Numbered from the stretch's first letter, positions 42,424-51,423 are shown. The stretch: 64,000 nucleotides of DNA from VAZQ01 sp036557705 (GCA_036557705.1 DATBHB010000066.1:62001-126000); one strand, 5' to 3'. Program-made: numbers and translations. Notes: generated from the letters alone by a model not told the origin.

Positions 42424-42681
42424 ATGACTACTCCGCTCTATGACGGGATAATCGAAGCAAGGCCACACAGCTTCGGCTGGCTGCGACGCAGCGAGTTCGA
42501 CGAGGCATCTAGCCCGCCGGATCAACGGCAGGAATATTACGAGGCATGGGAGCGACCGGACGGGAAAATCGTGAAACTGCCGCGAGCGGTCCTTGATGAG
42601 CCGCTCTCGCTATTTCTATTCGTCCGTCGCCAACGTGAGCCGGCGGTGATGGTGTGCCCGCAGGGAGCGAGGCAGATATGA
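42424..42681 (+). CDS. Small hypothetical protein
   Basis: 85 residues, MTTPLYDGIIEARPHSFGWLRRSEF then YYEAWERPDGKIVKLP. GGAGGTG stands 8 nt upstream of the ATG, and the gene starts 33 nt after the helix-turn-helix gene on the same strand. No domain recognised. Confidence 0.55.
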   Translation: MTTPLYDGIIEARPHSFGWLRRSEFDEASSPPDQRQEYYEAWERPDGKIVKLPRAVLDEPLSLFLFVRRQREPAVMVCPQGARQI

Positions 42682-42774
42682 GTACGTCGCAACGGCCCCG
42701 CGCTGACTCAACCGTGGCCGTACATGGATCAAAACCGCCCCTCCTGAGTCTTCGCCTGACCCCCTCTCCGCTTG

Positions 42775-43002
42775 TCAGTGCCGAGTTGGCAAGTCGCTCT
42801 CAATAAATCGCCTGAGGTCTTCCTCATCCTCAACGTTTTCAAACTCAGCGACGAGCTTGGCTGCTTCTTTCTCGGCGGTTGTCTGATCTTCGTATGGGCC
42901 GCGCAGTAACGCCTCCTCGTTATCTACCGAGGCGACGACCCACCACCGGCCCTCATCATCACGTCTGATGTGGACCTCTAGCCTGACCTTGCGCTCTCGC
43001 AT
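42775..43002 (-). CDS. Small acidic hypothetical protein
   Basis: 75 residues, MRERKVRLEVHIRRDDEGRWWV then an acidic tail (AEFENVEDEEDLRRFIE). AGGAGATG precedes the ATG at good spacing. The pattern VxIxxDxxGxWW suggests a small beta-sheet protein like HicB-type folds, but there is no paired toxin gene. Function unknown. Confidence 0.6.
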   Translation of the reverse strand: MRERKVRLEVHIRRDDEGRWWVVASVDNEEALLRGPYEDQTTAEKEAAKLVAEFENVEDEEDLRRFIESDLPTRH

Positions 43003-43167
43003 ATCCGGTCATCTCCTGTTCAGGGGCGGGCGCCCATCAAAAACCGGTTTTCAGGCGCGCTTTGCCTCAACCCGTCCGGCGCCGCCTGGTCGCGGTCAGC
43101 CCACGACTGGAACGAATCACCGGCAGGCGCGCTTGCCCTGGACGAGGCCGAGCGCAGAGCTGCCGCC

Positions 43168-43455
43168 ATGGCGGATAACACGGATTTCCACACCCATCTG
43201 GCGGCCATGCAGCGCGAGCAGGCCCACGTGGTGGAACAGATACGCCTCAGCGTCGAGTCGATCGAACAGTCGAGGGAACTGCTCAGGCAAATGGACGAAC
43301 AGGCTGGCCAAATCGCCGCTGCAGCCTGTCGCCCGATCCAGAAGATTACTGGCTCGACACCGAGTGGGAGCGGCGTCGATTTCGGCCACCGCTGTTCAGG
43401 ACACCGCGTGGGTCACCGGCGTATCGCAGCAAAGACATGCACGGCCTCCCTATGA
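43168..43455 (+). CDS. Small coiled-coil protein, possibly truncated
   Basis: 95 residues. The first 50 (MADNTDFHTHLAAMQREQAHVV, then SIEQSRELLRQMDEQAGQIA) form a plausible amphipathic helix; the last 40 are unlike protein (Gly/Ser/His/Arg-rich), suggesting a frameshift or loss of the natural end. Weak ribosome site. Function unknown. Confidence 0.4.
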   Translation: MADNTDFHTHLAAMQREQAHVVEQIRLSVESIEQSRELLRQMDEQAGQIAAAACRPIQKITGSTPSGSGVDFGHRCSGHRVGHRRIAAKTCTASL

Positions 43456-43492
43456 GTGGCTCGGCCATGCGGACGAAACCTGTGCGGGGGGT

Positions 43493-43732
43493 CTATCCAG
43501 GGAATGGCCGGGCCATCCTGACGCCGACGCCGATCGACATGCCATCAGGGCGCAGCTTGATCGCCTGCATCAACAGAGAGCCGGGGCGCGAGGGCTTCGC
43601 CGCCTCGAACGCGCCATCGCCATGCAAGGTGCCGACGTCGATGAAGCGCGACCCTGGTCGGGGTCTGCCGATCGTGGAATACTCCTGGTGCTTGTGGAGC
43701 CACGCCATCTGTGCGGGTGTGAGATTGCTCAC
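43493..43732 (-). CDS. Small phage-type hypothetical protein
   Basis: 79 residues from a GTG start. MSNLTPAQMAWLHKHQEYSTIG, then FIDVGTLHGDGAF, is a pattern I associate with short phage and island proteins; function unknown. It is the last gene before the right attachment site, 55 nt away. Confidence 0.55.
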   Translation of the reverse strand: MSNLTPAQMAWLHKHQEYSTIGRPRPGSRFIDVGTLHGDGAFEAAKPSRPGSLLMQAIKLRPDGMSIGVGVRMARPFPG

Positions 43733-43787
43733 GGTGTAAGATCCGTGTAGTGGCGAAAATTCCGTAACGAAAACAGTGTAGAGAATG

Positions 43788-43837
43788 CCCTTGGTAAGGG
43801 GGAGGTCGTAAGTTCAATCCTTACCGGCAGCACCAGA
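43788..43837. repeat. Right attachment site, 50-bp direct repeat of tRNA-Thr 3' half
   Basis: Identical to 6025-6074. It starts in the 5' anticodon stem and includes the CCA and the following GA. Upstream the match to the tRNA decays quickly (GTAGAG is kept, then 3 of the next 4 bases differ), so this is a partial, non-functional tRNA copy marking the element's far end. Confidence 0.93.
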
Positions 43838-43878
43838 CACCGTCAGTTTCCCGCATCGACCACGATGTCGTGTTGCCG

Positions 43879-44904
43879 TCACACGCCGTAGAATTCCGCG
43901 GGGTCAACCAGTTTGTTTTCCGTGAGGCCGCGTATCGCCGCATGAACCAGGATCAGCCGCGTCTCCTCCGTGGAAGCTCCGATATGCGGCGTAGCCAGCA
44001 TATTTGGGTGACGCAGGAGTCGGTCGTTCTGTGCCGGTTCAACGGCAAAGACATCGAAGCACGCCGCCTTCAACGCGTCGCCGTCGAGTCGCTCCAGCAG
44101 CGCATCCTCGTCGACGATCCCGCCACGACACGTGTTTATTAAAAGTGCGTCGGGCCGCATCTTGGCGAGAGTCTCGCGTGAGTAAAGGCCAAGGGTCTGT
44201 CTGGTTTTCGGAAGATGAAGCGTGAGGATTTCCGAGCGGGCCAAGAGCTCGTCGTGTGAGACCGGCGTGACGTTCCACTGCTTGTAGAAATCTGGGTAAT
44301 CCTTGATGTCGCACCCGAGAATCGTGCAATTGAAGGGCGCAAGCAGCCGCGTGACTTCCTTTCCGATGTTGCCGCACCCGTGGATGCCCACGACGCGTCC
44401 GGTGAGAAACCGACCATTGCGCAACGCCGGCCGTTCGCCGGCGCGCATCGCCACGTTGAGCGGCATGACCCAGCGCAGTCCCATCAGCATGAATCCGAGC
44501 GTGAGTTCCGCGACGGCCAATCGGTTGACACCCCAGGTATAGCCAAAGCGCACACCGTGTCGCTTCATCGCCTCGAAGTCGAAGCTCTCGCAGCCGTTGC
44601 CGTATTTACTGATGATCTTGAGTTTGGGCAGCGCACTCAGGACGCGCTCGGTCACCGGCTCGAATCCGATGATGGCGGCGTCGCAGTCCGCGAGGAAGGC
44701 GATCAGTTCATCCTCTTTGAGACGATGGCCGCTGTCGTGAAACTTGGCCGACGGATAGACGTCCAGCACTTCCTGTCGCATGGCAGGATGGCGGTTGACA
44801 TGGTCTGCAACAATTCCAAGTTTCTCGAATGCGGGCATGTCCGTGATCAGATCCGTCTTTGCCGCAGGGCTGTGGGAGCGCGCGGTAGGCCATACTTTGG
44901 GCAT
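43879..44904 (-). CDS. D-2-hydroxyacid dehydrogenase (phosphoglycerate dehydrogenase-like)
   Basis: 341 residues. NAD-binding Rossmann motif GIHGCGNIGKEV, catalytic Arg in NTCRGGIVDEDAL, and the catalytic His in TPHIGAST. There is no C-terminal ACT domain, so it is more likely a catabolic 2-keto/2-hydroxyacid enzyme than SerA. It is the last gene of the minus-strand cluster with the receptor, amidohydrolase and bicupin, 13 nt after the receptor gene. Confidence 0.85.
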   Translation of the reverse strand: MPKVWPTARSHSPAAKTDLITDMPAFEKLGIVADHVNRHPAMRQEVLDVYPSAKFHDSGHRLKEDELIAFLADCDAAIIGFEPVTERVLSALPKLKIISKYGNGCESFDFEAMKRHGVRFGYTWGVNRLAVAELTLGFMLMGLRWVMPLNVAMRAGERPALRNGRFLTGRVVGIHGCGNIGKEVTRLLAPFNCTILGCDIKDYPDFYKQWNVTPVSHDELLARSEILTLHLPKTRQTLGLYSRETLAKMRPDALLINTCRGGIVDEDALLERLDGDALKAACFDVFAVEPAQNDRLLRHPNMLATPHIGASTEETRLILVHAAIRGLTENKLVDPAEFYGV

Positions 44905-44917
44905 TGCGGCCGCCGCT

Positions 44918-45988
44918 TTATTCCATTTTGGCGACCTCTTTGGCGCGCCGGCGTACGCTCTCCGGGAAAACGGTGGTGTTTTCGATCATGCTCTGCAGGT
45001 CGCTTCCCGTCATCGGCTCAAGATCGATGCCAAATTGTTCGCTGTCCCCCTTGAAAGCAGGATCCAGTGTCATCTCGGTAAAGGCTGCGCGCAGGGCTTC
45101 GACTCTGTCCGCCGGCACGCCCGGCGTCGTAAAGATCGCGTAGCCCACATCGGCGCCGCTGACGAAGAGGGATAGAAGACGCTTGTCGTCGGGCGAGATG
45201 GCCGCCTCGGTAGCGGCAGGAACACCCTTGAGCTCTCGCGCGCGCTGGAGCGCATATTGGACGAGGATGTTGACCTCACCGGTCTTGATCCACTGTGACC
45301 GCGTGGCCTTCAGAGTCGCCCAGGACACCGTCGTGCCGTCGGCTTCGCCACGCTCCATGGCGAGAAGGGCCGCCGCGGAGTCGGCATAACCTCGGACCAG
45401 CTTGAACCGCGTGCCGGTAGTGGCATTCATGACTTGCGGCAGCAGCGTCAAGGGCGAGGTCGCCGCTATGGCGGAAATCAGGGTCTCCCGTTTCCGCGCG
45501 TCGTCGATGGTTTTGACCGGCGATCCATGCGGGGTCACTGTCACATTGATGTTTGGTGAAACCCGCCCGATCCAGGTGAGCTTCTCGGTCTTGAAGCGAA
45601 CGCCCGGCGTTTGCAATGCATCGATCAAGGCAAGTGATGGGCTCGCGATGGCCAGCGACAGGCCATCTTTGGGCGCGAGATTATACATATAGTTGGTGAC
45701 GACGATGCTCCCGGCGCCCGGCATGTTCTGCGGCGTCACTGCGGGATTCCCGGCCAGGTGCTCGCCGATATGGCGGGCGACGAGCCGGCCGAACAGATCG
45801 TAGCCGCCACCGGGACCAGAGCCGATGTAGAGCTTGATCGTCTTGCCCTTGTAGAAATCGTCTGCGTAGGCCTGCGAGATATCAAGCGCAACCAGCGCCG
45901 CCCAGCCGGCGAGGAACGACGCCGTCGTTCGATCTGCCGACAAGACTTTCGCGTCCTTCGTTCCAACCTTAGGGCGGGTCAAACCCAT
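44918..45988 (-). CDS. TctC/Bug-like tripartite tricarboxylate transporter receptor
   Basis: 356 residues from ATG 45988, overlapping the amidohydrolase end by 20 nt. A leader ends near QAYADDF, followed by YKGKTIKLYIGSGPGGGYD, the glycine-rich start of the Bug fold, then VTPQNMPGAGSIVVTNYMYN and a typical C-terminus. It is a periplasmic solute receptor for a carboxylated compound. The membrane partners TctA and TctB are not in the window. Confidence 0.82.
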   Translation of the reverse strand: MGLTRPKVGTKDAKVLSADRTTASFLAGWAALVALDISQAYADDFYKGKTIKLYIGSGPGGGYDLFGRLVARHIGEHLAGNPAVTPQNMPGAGSIVVTNYMYNLAPKDGLSLAIASPSLALIDALQTPGVRFKTEKLTWIGRVSPNINVTVTPHGSPVKTIDDARKRETLISAIAATSPLTLLPQVMNATTGTRFKLVRGYADSAAALLAMERGEADGTTVSWATLKATRSQWIKTGEVNILVQYALQRARELKGVPAATEAAISPDDKRLLSLFVSGADVGYAIFTTPGVPADRVEALRAAFTEMTLDPAFKGDSEQFGIDLEPMTGSDLQSMIENTTVFPESVRRRAKEVAKME

Positions 45989-46877
45989 GAAGACGTGCCG
46001 GGTTGTCGACCAGAACCTTTTGCAAAATCTCCGCGTCGTTGTCGGCATAGCGGTAAAGAAGCTCCACTTCTTCGGCGTCGTTCATCATCCGTTTCTTGCG
46101 CCAGCGGACATGGGGCCAATCAGTCGCCCAAATGGTCCGGTCGGGAGCGGCTTCGAGGTAGGCGCGGCCGAAGGGCACCGCATCGTCCCACCCGCTCTCG
46201 AGGGCGGAGGTGCGATTACCGTTCGACACCATCATCCACCAGTTGTCGCGCCTGAGCATCTTTAGAATCCAGCGAACGGCGGGCTGGTCGAGGCCGAGCG
46301 AGAAATCGACGCGGCCCATATGGTCGATGGAGATCGGAATTTTCTCAAGCTTTTCGAGTACATCCGCATATTCGAGCAGATCGGGCCCATCCATATGCAG
46401 CCGCACATGCCAGCCGCGCGCCTTGGCGCGATCGACTTGGCGCAGAAAGGCCTCCTTGGGATATGCAGCGTAGCGTTTGGCGATGTGGAAGCGGATGCCG
46501 CATACGCCCAACGCGGCCAAGTCGTCGAGTTCCTTGTCCTGCACTGAGTCATTGATCACGACCACGCCGCGAAACTTGTTGCGATCCGGCTCGCTGCGAA
46601 GGATATCGGCGATCATCGAATAATCAATGTCATAGACGCTGGCATGCACCACGATGGCGCGATCGAACCCGAGCACCTGCAGCACGCGTTTGGCGTCGGC
46701 AAAGGTGGCGTCGGGGATTTCATGCGCAATGTTCCAGCGCACCGGGTATTTATCCTGACTTTCGTAGATGTGAATTTGACAGTCGCAGCTTCCGCGCGGC
46801 GGCAGCGGCACGGGGGAACGGGGGTTGCGGTCCCAATCCGGAAACCGCTCTTTGGTGCCGTCGATCGACGCGTACAT
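45969..46877 (-). CDS. Amidohydrolase-family lactonase-like enzyme
   Basis: 302 residues. CDCQIHIYES replaces the usual DxHxH start (it has Q-x-H), with later RFHIAKR, HVRLHMDGPDLL, ISIDHMGR and TDWPHVRW. These resemble the amidohydrolase_2 group that includes 2-pyrone-4,6-dicarboxylate lactonase (LigI). Substrate unknown; the cluster suggests a ring-cleavage or carboxylated heterocycle product. Confidence 0.8.
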   Translation of the reverse strand: MYASIDGTKERFPDWDRNPRSPVPLPPRGSCDCQIHIYESQDKYPVRWNIAHEIPDATFADAKRVLQVLGFDRAIVVHASVYDIDYSMIADILRSEPDRNKFRGVVVINDSVQDKELDDLAALGVCGIRFHIAKRYAAYPKEAFLRQVDRAKARGWHVRLHMDGPDLLEYADVLEKLEKIPISIDHMGRVDFSLGLDQPAVRWILKMLRRDNWWMMVSNGNRTSALESGWDDAVPFGRAYLEAAPDRTIWATDWPHVRWRKKRMMNDAEEVELLYRYADNDAEILQKVLVDNPARLHGFDPP

Positions 46878-46917
46878 ATCCTCTCCTGGTCCTCTCTCCT
46901 GGCTCAGCCACCCTTTA

Positions 46918-46985
46918 CATGCCGATGAAGTCGGTCATCACATGCCGACGAACTCGGTCATCACATGCCGATGAACTCGGTCATC
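46918..46985. repeat. 23-bp tandem repeat (three copies) at the bicupin 3' end
   Basis: Units at 46918-46940, 46941-46963 and 46964-46985, differing at one or two positions. Each encodes, on the minus strand, the end TEFIGM-stop of the bicupin gene, so the last seven codons with stop were copied twice beyond the natural stop. Confidence 0.9.
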
Positions 46986-48205
46986 GGACGGGCCTCTCCC
47001 TCCTTGGGAGTGACATAGAGCCAATCTTCCATGCGCGATACCGCTCCCTCGCGCCGCTGAGTCTCTTCGAACTCCTTGCGGATGAGAGGGTCTTCTTCAT
47101 CGTACGGGATCGCGTTGCCGCCATCGCGGATATCGATCGCGCCGAGATCTTTTTCCTTCTCCCCCGGCCGGCCGGGCCGGCGACCGCGGGCGTTGTTGGG
47201 TCCAAACCACGCCGACATACGCAACGGTTGTCTTCCAATCCCAAAATGCTGATGAAACCAGTCACCGCTCATCGGCGCGGCGCTCACCATGCCGACCGGC
47301 TCGTAATCGACGCGGTAGACCTGGTCGGCTTTGCCATCGGAGAATGGATGGGTCCCCAGCTCCGAGGGCCACGTGTAGGTGTAGCCCTTGCCTTTCAGGC
47401 AAATCAGAACCGCCGCAGAGCCATGCTTGTGGGCTTTCGCATATCGCCCGGTCTCGTGTTCCCCGATCCACATGTAGAAGCGATTGTTGGCCATATGCGG
47501 CTCAATGCGTCGGTATCCGGGCGACCGCCGATTGTCGAGCGGCAGATCACAGCCGAGGACGTCCGGTAGAAGGTTCGTGCGCCGCATTGCCAAGCCGCGC
47601 ACCGGGTCGGAAGCGATCTCATCGGTAGGCTTGAAATAATTGTCCCTGCCATCGAAGCGGTCCGTGAACACAAAATCGTTGTTGAAGATGAAGCGCTCGT
47701 TACCGTAAAGATTCATTGCATTGGGCGCCGAGGTTCCCCCGAGCAGCAGCGCAGGTGACGAGGAGGCGTTCACAATTCGGTGGTGGGCGTTAAGCGGTAT
47801 CGCGAACAGCGAACCCTTCTGCCACTCGAACATGTGGACCTTGCCACCTTCCGTCCACACCTCCGTGGACCCGCGCCCTTCAACGACGAGGTATTGCTCC
47901 TCGTAGAGGTGCTTCTCGACGTTGAGGGCACCGCCGCCTGGCACCTCGACGACGTGCATTCCCCAAAGGCCTTCCGTCCCCCAGAGCTGGATAAACGTCC
48001 CTTTTCCACCCATGCGTTTCCACGGCTTGAGCGGAAGGTCCTGGACCCGGCTCACGCCGACCGCGCGAACGATCGGAATATCCTGTTCCTCCATGAAGAC
48101 GTCGTAGGGCATTGGCGGTTTCTTGAAGGTGCCGAATCCCGCCTTGCTGGTGATGCCAGTCGGCTCGTGCCAGTGGTCCTCAGACGTCAGGTCATGCATG
48201 TCCAA
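46961..48205 (-). CDS. Bicupin (two-cupin) protein
   Basis: 414 residues. The first cupin has VEKHLYEEQYLVVEGRGSTEVW with ligands H-x5-Q, and the second has HETGRYAKAHKHGSAAVLICLKGKGYTY, with a cluster of His. This resembles gentisate-type dioxygenases and other bicupin oxygenases, but the exact reaction is not evident. It is the first gene of the catabolic cluster. Confidence 0.8.
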   Translation of the reverse strand: MDMHDLTSEDHWHEPTGITSKAGFGTFKKPPMPYDVFMEEQDIPIVRAVGVSRVQDLPLKPWKRMGGKGTFIQLWGTEGLWGMHVVEVPGGGALNVEKHLYEEQYLVVEGRGSTEVWTEGGKVHMFEWQKGSLFAIPLNAHHRIVNASSSPALLLGGTSAPNAMNLYGNERFIFNNDFVFTDRFDGRDNYFKPTDEIASDPVRGLAMRRTNLLPDVLGCDLPLDNRRSPGYRRIEPHMANNRFYMWIGEHETGRYAKAHKHGSAAVLICLKGKGYTYTWPSELGTHPFSDGKADQVYRVDYEPVGMVSAAPMSGDWFHQHFGIGRQPLRMSAWFGPNNARGRRPGRPGEKEKDLGAIDIRDGGNAIPYDEEDPLIRKEFEETQRREGAVSRMEDWLYVTPKEGEARPMTEFIGM

Positions 48206-48314
48206 ACCCTTAGTTGTGATCTAGGCCCACGGGGGGCCCTGGAGCGCTCAAGAGATATGCACCAACAGTAATGGCTGCACGAAGAGATCTCTCCAGCATC
48301 TCCGACGCGCCTGT

Positions 48315-48640
48315 TCATCGCAGGCTATGTCCGGCGGCGCGCGCCAAGAGCATCTTCGCGCGCTCAATCGTTTCCGGCGGCGCCGATACGCGCGATCGAG
48401 CAACGCGTTGAATCGTTGGGCATTGAGAGGATCGATCATCAGGCGCATTTTATGCGCATCGGCGAGAAAGTCCGGGCCCACCATCATCGCCTCGAAAGCC
48501 GCCCGGAGCACCGCAAGGCGAGCCGGCGGAACGTTTGGTGGTGCCACATAGGGCCGACCCGTAATCTGCTGCGATAGAATGAGCTCCATGGCCGCGCGGT
48601 CGGCCGCTGCTGGCGCGCGAGATTCCCGGCGCGCGTTTTG
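48315..48640 (-). pseudogene. C-terminal remnant of a Bug/TctC-like receptor
   Basis: The frame has AAMELILSQQITGRPYVAPPNVP, then LAVLRAAFEAMMVGPDFLADA and FNALLDRAY, the usual C-terminal third of Bug receptors. A 1-base shift then leads to ETIERAKMLLARAAGHSLR-stop at 48317. Upstream the frame is stopped by TGA at about 48641 and no N-terminal part is present. It is a decayed gene. Confidence 0.7.
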
Positions 48641-48835
48641 TCCTCATACCGGGGCAAGGCCATTACTATCCCTTTGTGGACCCGCAGACGACACATCGGG
48701 TTATCCGGGAGTTCCTCGCCACAGCTTGACGGCCGGAGGTTCATCGCGCTGCGCAAGCGCGTGAGACGGGCGGCATCATGTCCTGCCCTATCGACACAAT
48801 CTGGCCAATTACCGGCAGCACCAGCTCCTGCGAAT

Positions 48836-49159
48836 TCATCGATAATGTATCGCCAGCCAAACCGTTGGCTTGGACCGATCGGTCCAAGCCACGCGATGAC
48901 GTGTGTGGGCGGGAATCTGTATATAGCTGCCAGGCTCAAGCAAAATCGGCGCAGCGCCCTCTGCAAAAATCAGTTCGGCCGACCCGGCAAGCAGGAGCAC
49001 CCACTCGGCCTGATCCTGATCATACCAGGTATCGGGAGAAGTCGCGTGACCGGTCGAGACAATTCGTTCAATGCGAAGATTTGGAGCAGAGAGTAATTCC
49101 ACAACCTGTTCGTCAACAAGCTGAGAGGCGATATTGGCGAACAGATTTCCGGCAATCAT
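48836..49159 (-). CDS. Small cupin-domain protein
   Basis: 107 residues from ATG 49159. QDQAEWVLLLAGSAELIFAEG and LEPGSYIQIPAHTRHRVAWT form a single-domain cupin (PxHxxH motif near the end). Similar short cupins act as isomerases, storage proteins or sensors. Its substrate is unknown. Confidence 0.8.
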   Translation of the reverse strand: MIAGNLFANIASQLVDEQVVELLSAPNLRIERIVSTGHATSPDTWYDQDQAEWVLLLAGSAELIFAEGAAPILLEPGSYIQIPAHTRHRVAWTDRSKPTVWLAIHYR

Positions 49160-49209
49160 AATCAAGCACTCCAGGCACAGTGCGCCATTGGACCGGCGGC
49201 GCCGCTGGG

Positions 49210-49518
49210 TTATTCGTTCCGAATGAAATACATACGTCCTTCCATAGGCATGAACTGGATATTGCATTTCGCCTTCGCCGCAAACTCAGCGAGGCGATGG
49301 CTCCCCTCCTCATCCATTTCGCCGAACGCGTATTCTGGATGTTTACCAGAGAAAAGGTGCGCAGCCTCCTGGAGTCCGATCCACCCGCGCTCGCCGGGCG
49401 ACAGTCTTTGCAAGGATGATGAAAGGTCGCTCTGGCTTGACGACGAGAGCATAAGAACATCCGCCGGCATCGCGCCCGGAGGGGAAAGGATACTCCTTAG
49501 CCAAGTGCCAAAACCCAA
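49210..49518 (-). CDS. Conserved hypothetical protein
   Basis: 102 residues. MGFGTWLRSILSPPGAMPADVL, then DLSSSLQRLSPGERGWIGLQEA and FAAKAKCNIQFMPMEGRMYF. The closing FMPMEGRMYFIRN looks like part of an EF-hand-free alpha/beta fold; I do not recognise a domain. It lies 50 bp upstream of the cupin on the same strand. Confidence 0.6.
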   Translation of the reverse strand: MGFGTWLRSILSPPGAMPADVLMLSSSSQSDLSSSLQRLSPGERGWIGLQEAAHLFSGKHPEYAFGEMDEEGSHRLAEFAAKAKCNIQFMPMEGRMYFIRNE

Positions 49519-49622
49519 CGTGGTTCTCCCGTGCTGACGCGGCGGTCAATTGCGGCCGACCCGATGTGGTGACCTGGGCTTATGGATAAAAAGCGCGGGG
49601 GATCTGGCTCGGTTTCGGCTCT

Positions 49623-51347
49623 CTATGGCTCGGATGTGCGAGTTCGTCTCAGGCGCCGAACCAGGATCTCAAGACCTGCAAGCCACATGAACTCGCAGTT
49701 GTTGACGAGATAGCGCTTCCACAACCTGCGCGGCTCCATCAAGAGCCGCCAGAGCCACTCAAGCCCGCCGGACTGGAGCCAGCGAGGCGCGCGCGGGACA
49801 AAGCCGGCGAGCACGTCGAAGCTGCCGCCCACCCCCAGGATCACGGGGACTTGGAGCCGCTCGCGGTGGCGTTCGCACCATGTCTCCTTGAACGGAGACG
49901 GCATTCCGACGAACAGCATATCCGCCCGGCTCGCCTGGATCTCCTTGACGATTTCCATGTGATCCTCGGTTCCGAAATAGCCGTCACGGAAACCAGCGAT
50001 CTCCAGTGCCGGATACAGGGCACGGCAGCGATCGACGAGCCTCGATACGACCTCGCGCTTTGCTCCGAGGAAATAGACGCGCAGCCGGTGTTCCGCCGCT
50101 GTTGCCAGAAGGCGCTCCATAAGGTCCACACCGGGCACCCGCTCCGGTGCCGGCTGCCCCGAGGCCCGCAGAGCCCAGACCACCGACATCCCGTCGGCCA
50201 CGATGAGATCGCCCGCTCGGCAAGCCTGTGCCAGCTGTGGATCATGGCGCATCAGACAGAGGTGTGAGGCATTCGCCGTGATGACCAAGTGGGACTGGCG
50301 CGGTCCGCGGCACAATTCGAGACAGCGCGCCACCGCAGTCTCCATGGTCACCGTATCGAAGCCGAGGCCCAGCAGCCGCGCCCTTTCGGTATGGGCGGCC
50401 GATGCTACGGGAGTTGAATGGTTGGCATGCCACAGGGGGGCCCGCTCCGCCTGCGCCCGCGCCGTTGCAGCCCGCTTGCCCATCCGCAGGCACGCGTGCT
50501 GGTAGGAACGCAGGAACCGCCTGAACTCGATGTCCTCATAGCGCGGCAGAGCCTCGAGCCAGCTCCGGAAATAGCCCCACACCAGTCCCGCGCTGCCGAT
50601 CAGCATCGGGTGCGCCGGCAGGCGGTGAATGGCCGCTGCCAGCAAATAAACAGGCGAGGTGCCCATGAAATACTGGCCGAAACCTGCCCGAACTCGCCCG
50701 GTCCAGATGCCTTTATGGCTGGCGCCCTGCGGGCGCAGATGAACGAAGCGGAGGGGCTCGCTATCCACGCTCTCGGCAATCCAGCCGAGCATTCGGGCAC
50801 GGTGACAGTCGATCCCGTCCCACATGACCTGGCGCACGAAACCGCCGATCTCTTTGAAGCACGCAACCCGGTAAAACTTGGTCATGCCCACCGACATCTC
50901 GTCGCCGCAGACCTCCGGCGCCGGCGCGCCAGTTTTCGGATGGGCGAACCAGGGCTTCCCCGAAGTCGTGCCGAGGCGCGGCGTACTCGCCATCCGCTGC
51001 ATCAACTGCTCGAAATATCGGGGCGGCAAGTCGAGATCCATGTCGAGCTTGCACAGGTAATCGAAATCCTCCAGGCGCACCCGATCGAGGCCGGCATAGA
51101 ACGCCTCGACGACGCCGGGGCCGACCTGGCGGCGGCCGCGATCGGTCCGCCGCACCACGCGCAGGTAGGGCAGCCGCCGAGCATATTCGTCCAGGATCGC
51201 GGGGGTCTCGTCGGTCGATCCATCGTCAACGGCCACCCATAATGCGGGCGGCACCGACTGCGCGGCCACGCTCTCGATCGTGCGCCGGAGGTAGCGAGCC
51301 TCATCCCGGCAAGGCGATATCAGCAGATAGCGTTGCGAAGAACTCAC
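49623..51347 (-). CDS. Fused GT2 glycosyltransferase and GT26 (WecG/TagA-type) transferase
   Basis: 574 residues from a GTG at 51347; the frame extends upstream to 51563 but overlaps the tyrosine-kinase gene. Residues 1-310 are a GT2 domain (YLLISPCRDEARYLRRTI, VDDGSTDETPAIL, KLDMDLDLPPRYF). Residues about 320-574 are a GT26 WecG/TagA domain (TANASHLCLMRHDPQLAQA, GDLIVADGMSVVWALR, GVDLMERLLATA, MLFVGMPSPFKETW, GVGGSFDVLAGFVPRAP). Both catalytic parts look complete. The combination suggests that two successive sugar additions to a lipid-linked glycan are made by one protein. Confidence 0.85.
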   Translation of the reverse strand: MSSSQRYLLISPCRDEARYLRRTIESVAAQSVPPALWVAVDDGSTDETPAILDEYARRLPYLRVVRRTDRGRRQVGPGVVEAFYAGLDRVRLEDFDYLCKLDMDLDLPPRYFEQLMQRMASTPRLGTTSGKPWFAHPKTGAPAPEVCGDEMSVGMTKFYRVACFKEIGGFVRQVMWDGIDCHRARMLGWIAESVDSEPLRFVHLRPQGASHKGIWTGRVRAGFGQYFMGTSPVYLLAAAIHRLPAHPMLIGSAGLVWGYFRSWLEALPRYEDIEFRRFLRSYQHACLRMGKRAATARAQAERAPLWHANHSTPVASAAHTERARLLGLGFDTVTMETAVARCLELCRGPRQSHLVITANASHLCLMRHDPQLAQACRAGDLIVADGMSVVWALRASGQPAPERVPGVDLMERLLATAAEHRLRVYFLGAKREVVSRLVDRCRALYPALEIAGFRDGYFGTEDHMEIVKEIQASRADMLFVGMPSPFKETWCERHRERLQVPVILGVGGSFDVLAGFVPRAPRWLQSGGLEWLWRLLMEPRRLWKRYLVNNCEFMWLAGLEILVRRLRRTRTSEP

Positions 51348-51423
51348 GGGTAGCGGCTCTTTGAAGGTGTCTTTTCGGTTCACGTCGAGGAATCTGCCGG
51401 CCGCGTCGGTTACCGCGTCCGGG

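Larger units (their letters stand above)
6025..43837. mobile_element. Integrative element in tRNA-Thr carrying an N-ATPase and a FixLJ/FixK-type regulon
   Basis: The segment is bounded by 50-bp direct repeats of the tRNA-Thr 3' end, with a tyrosine recombinase gene beginning about 1.1 kb inside the left repeat and pointing at it. Housekeeping genes end just before it and an unrelated catabolic cluster starts just after it. Small mobile-element-type genes sit at both ends (6200-8520 and 41980-43732) around metabolic and stress cargo. No relaxase, type IV secretion gene, capsid gene or plasmid replication gene was seen, so it looks like a non-conjugative genomic island. The integrase is frameshifted. 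Confidence 0.88.
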
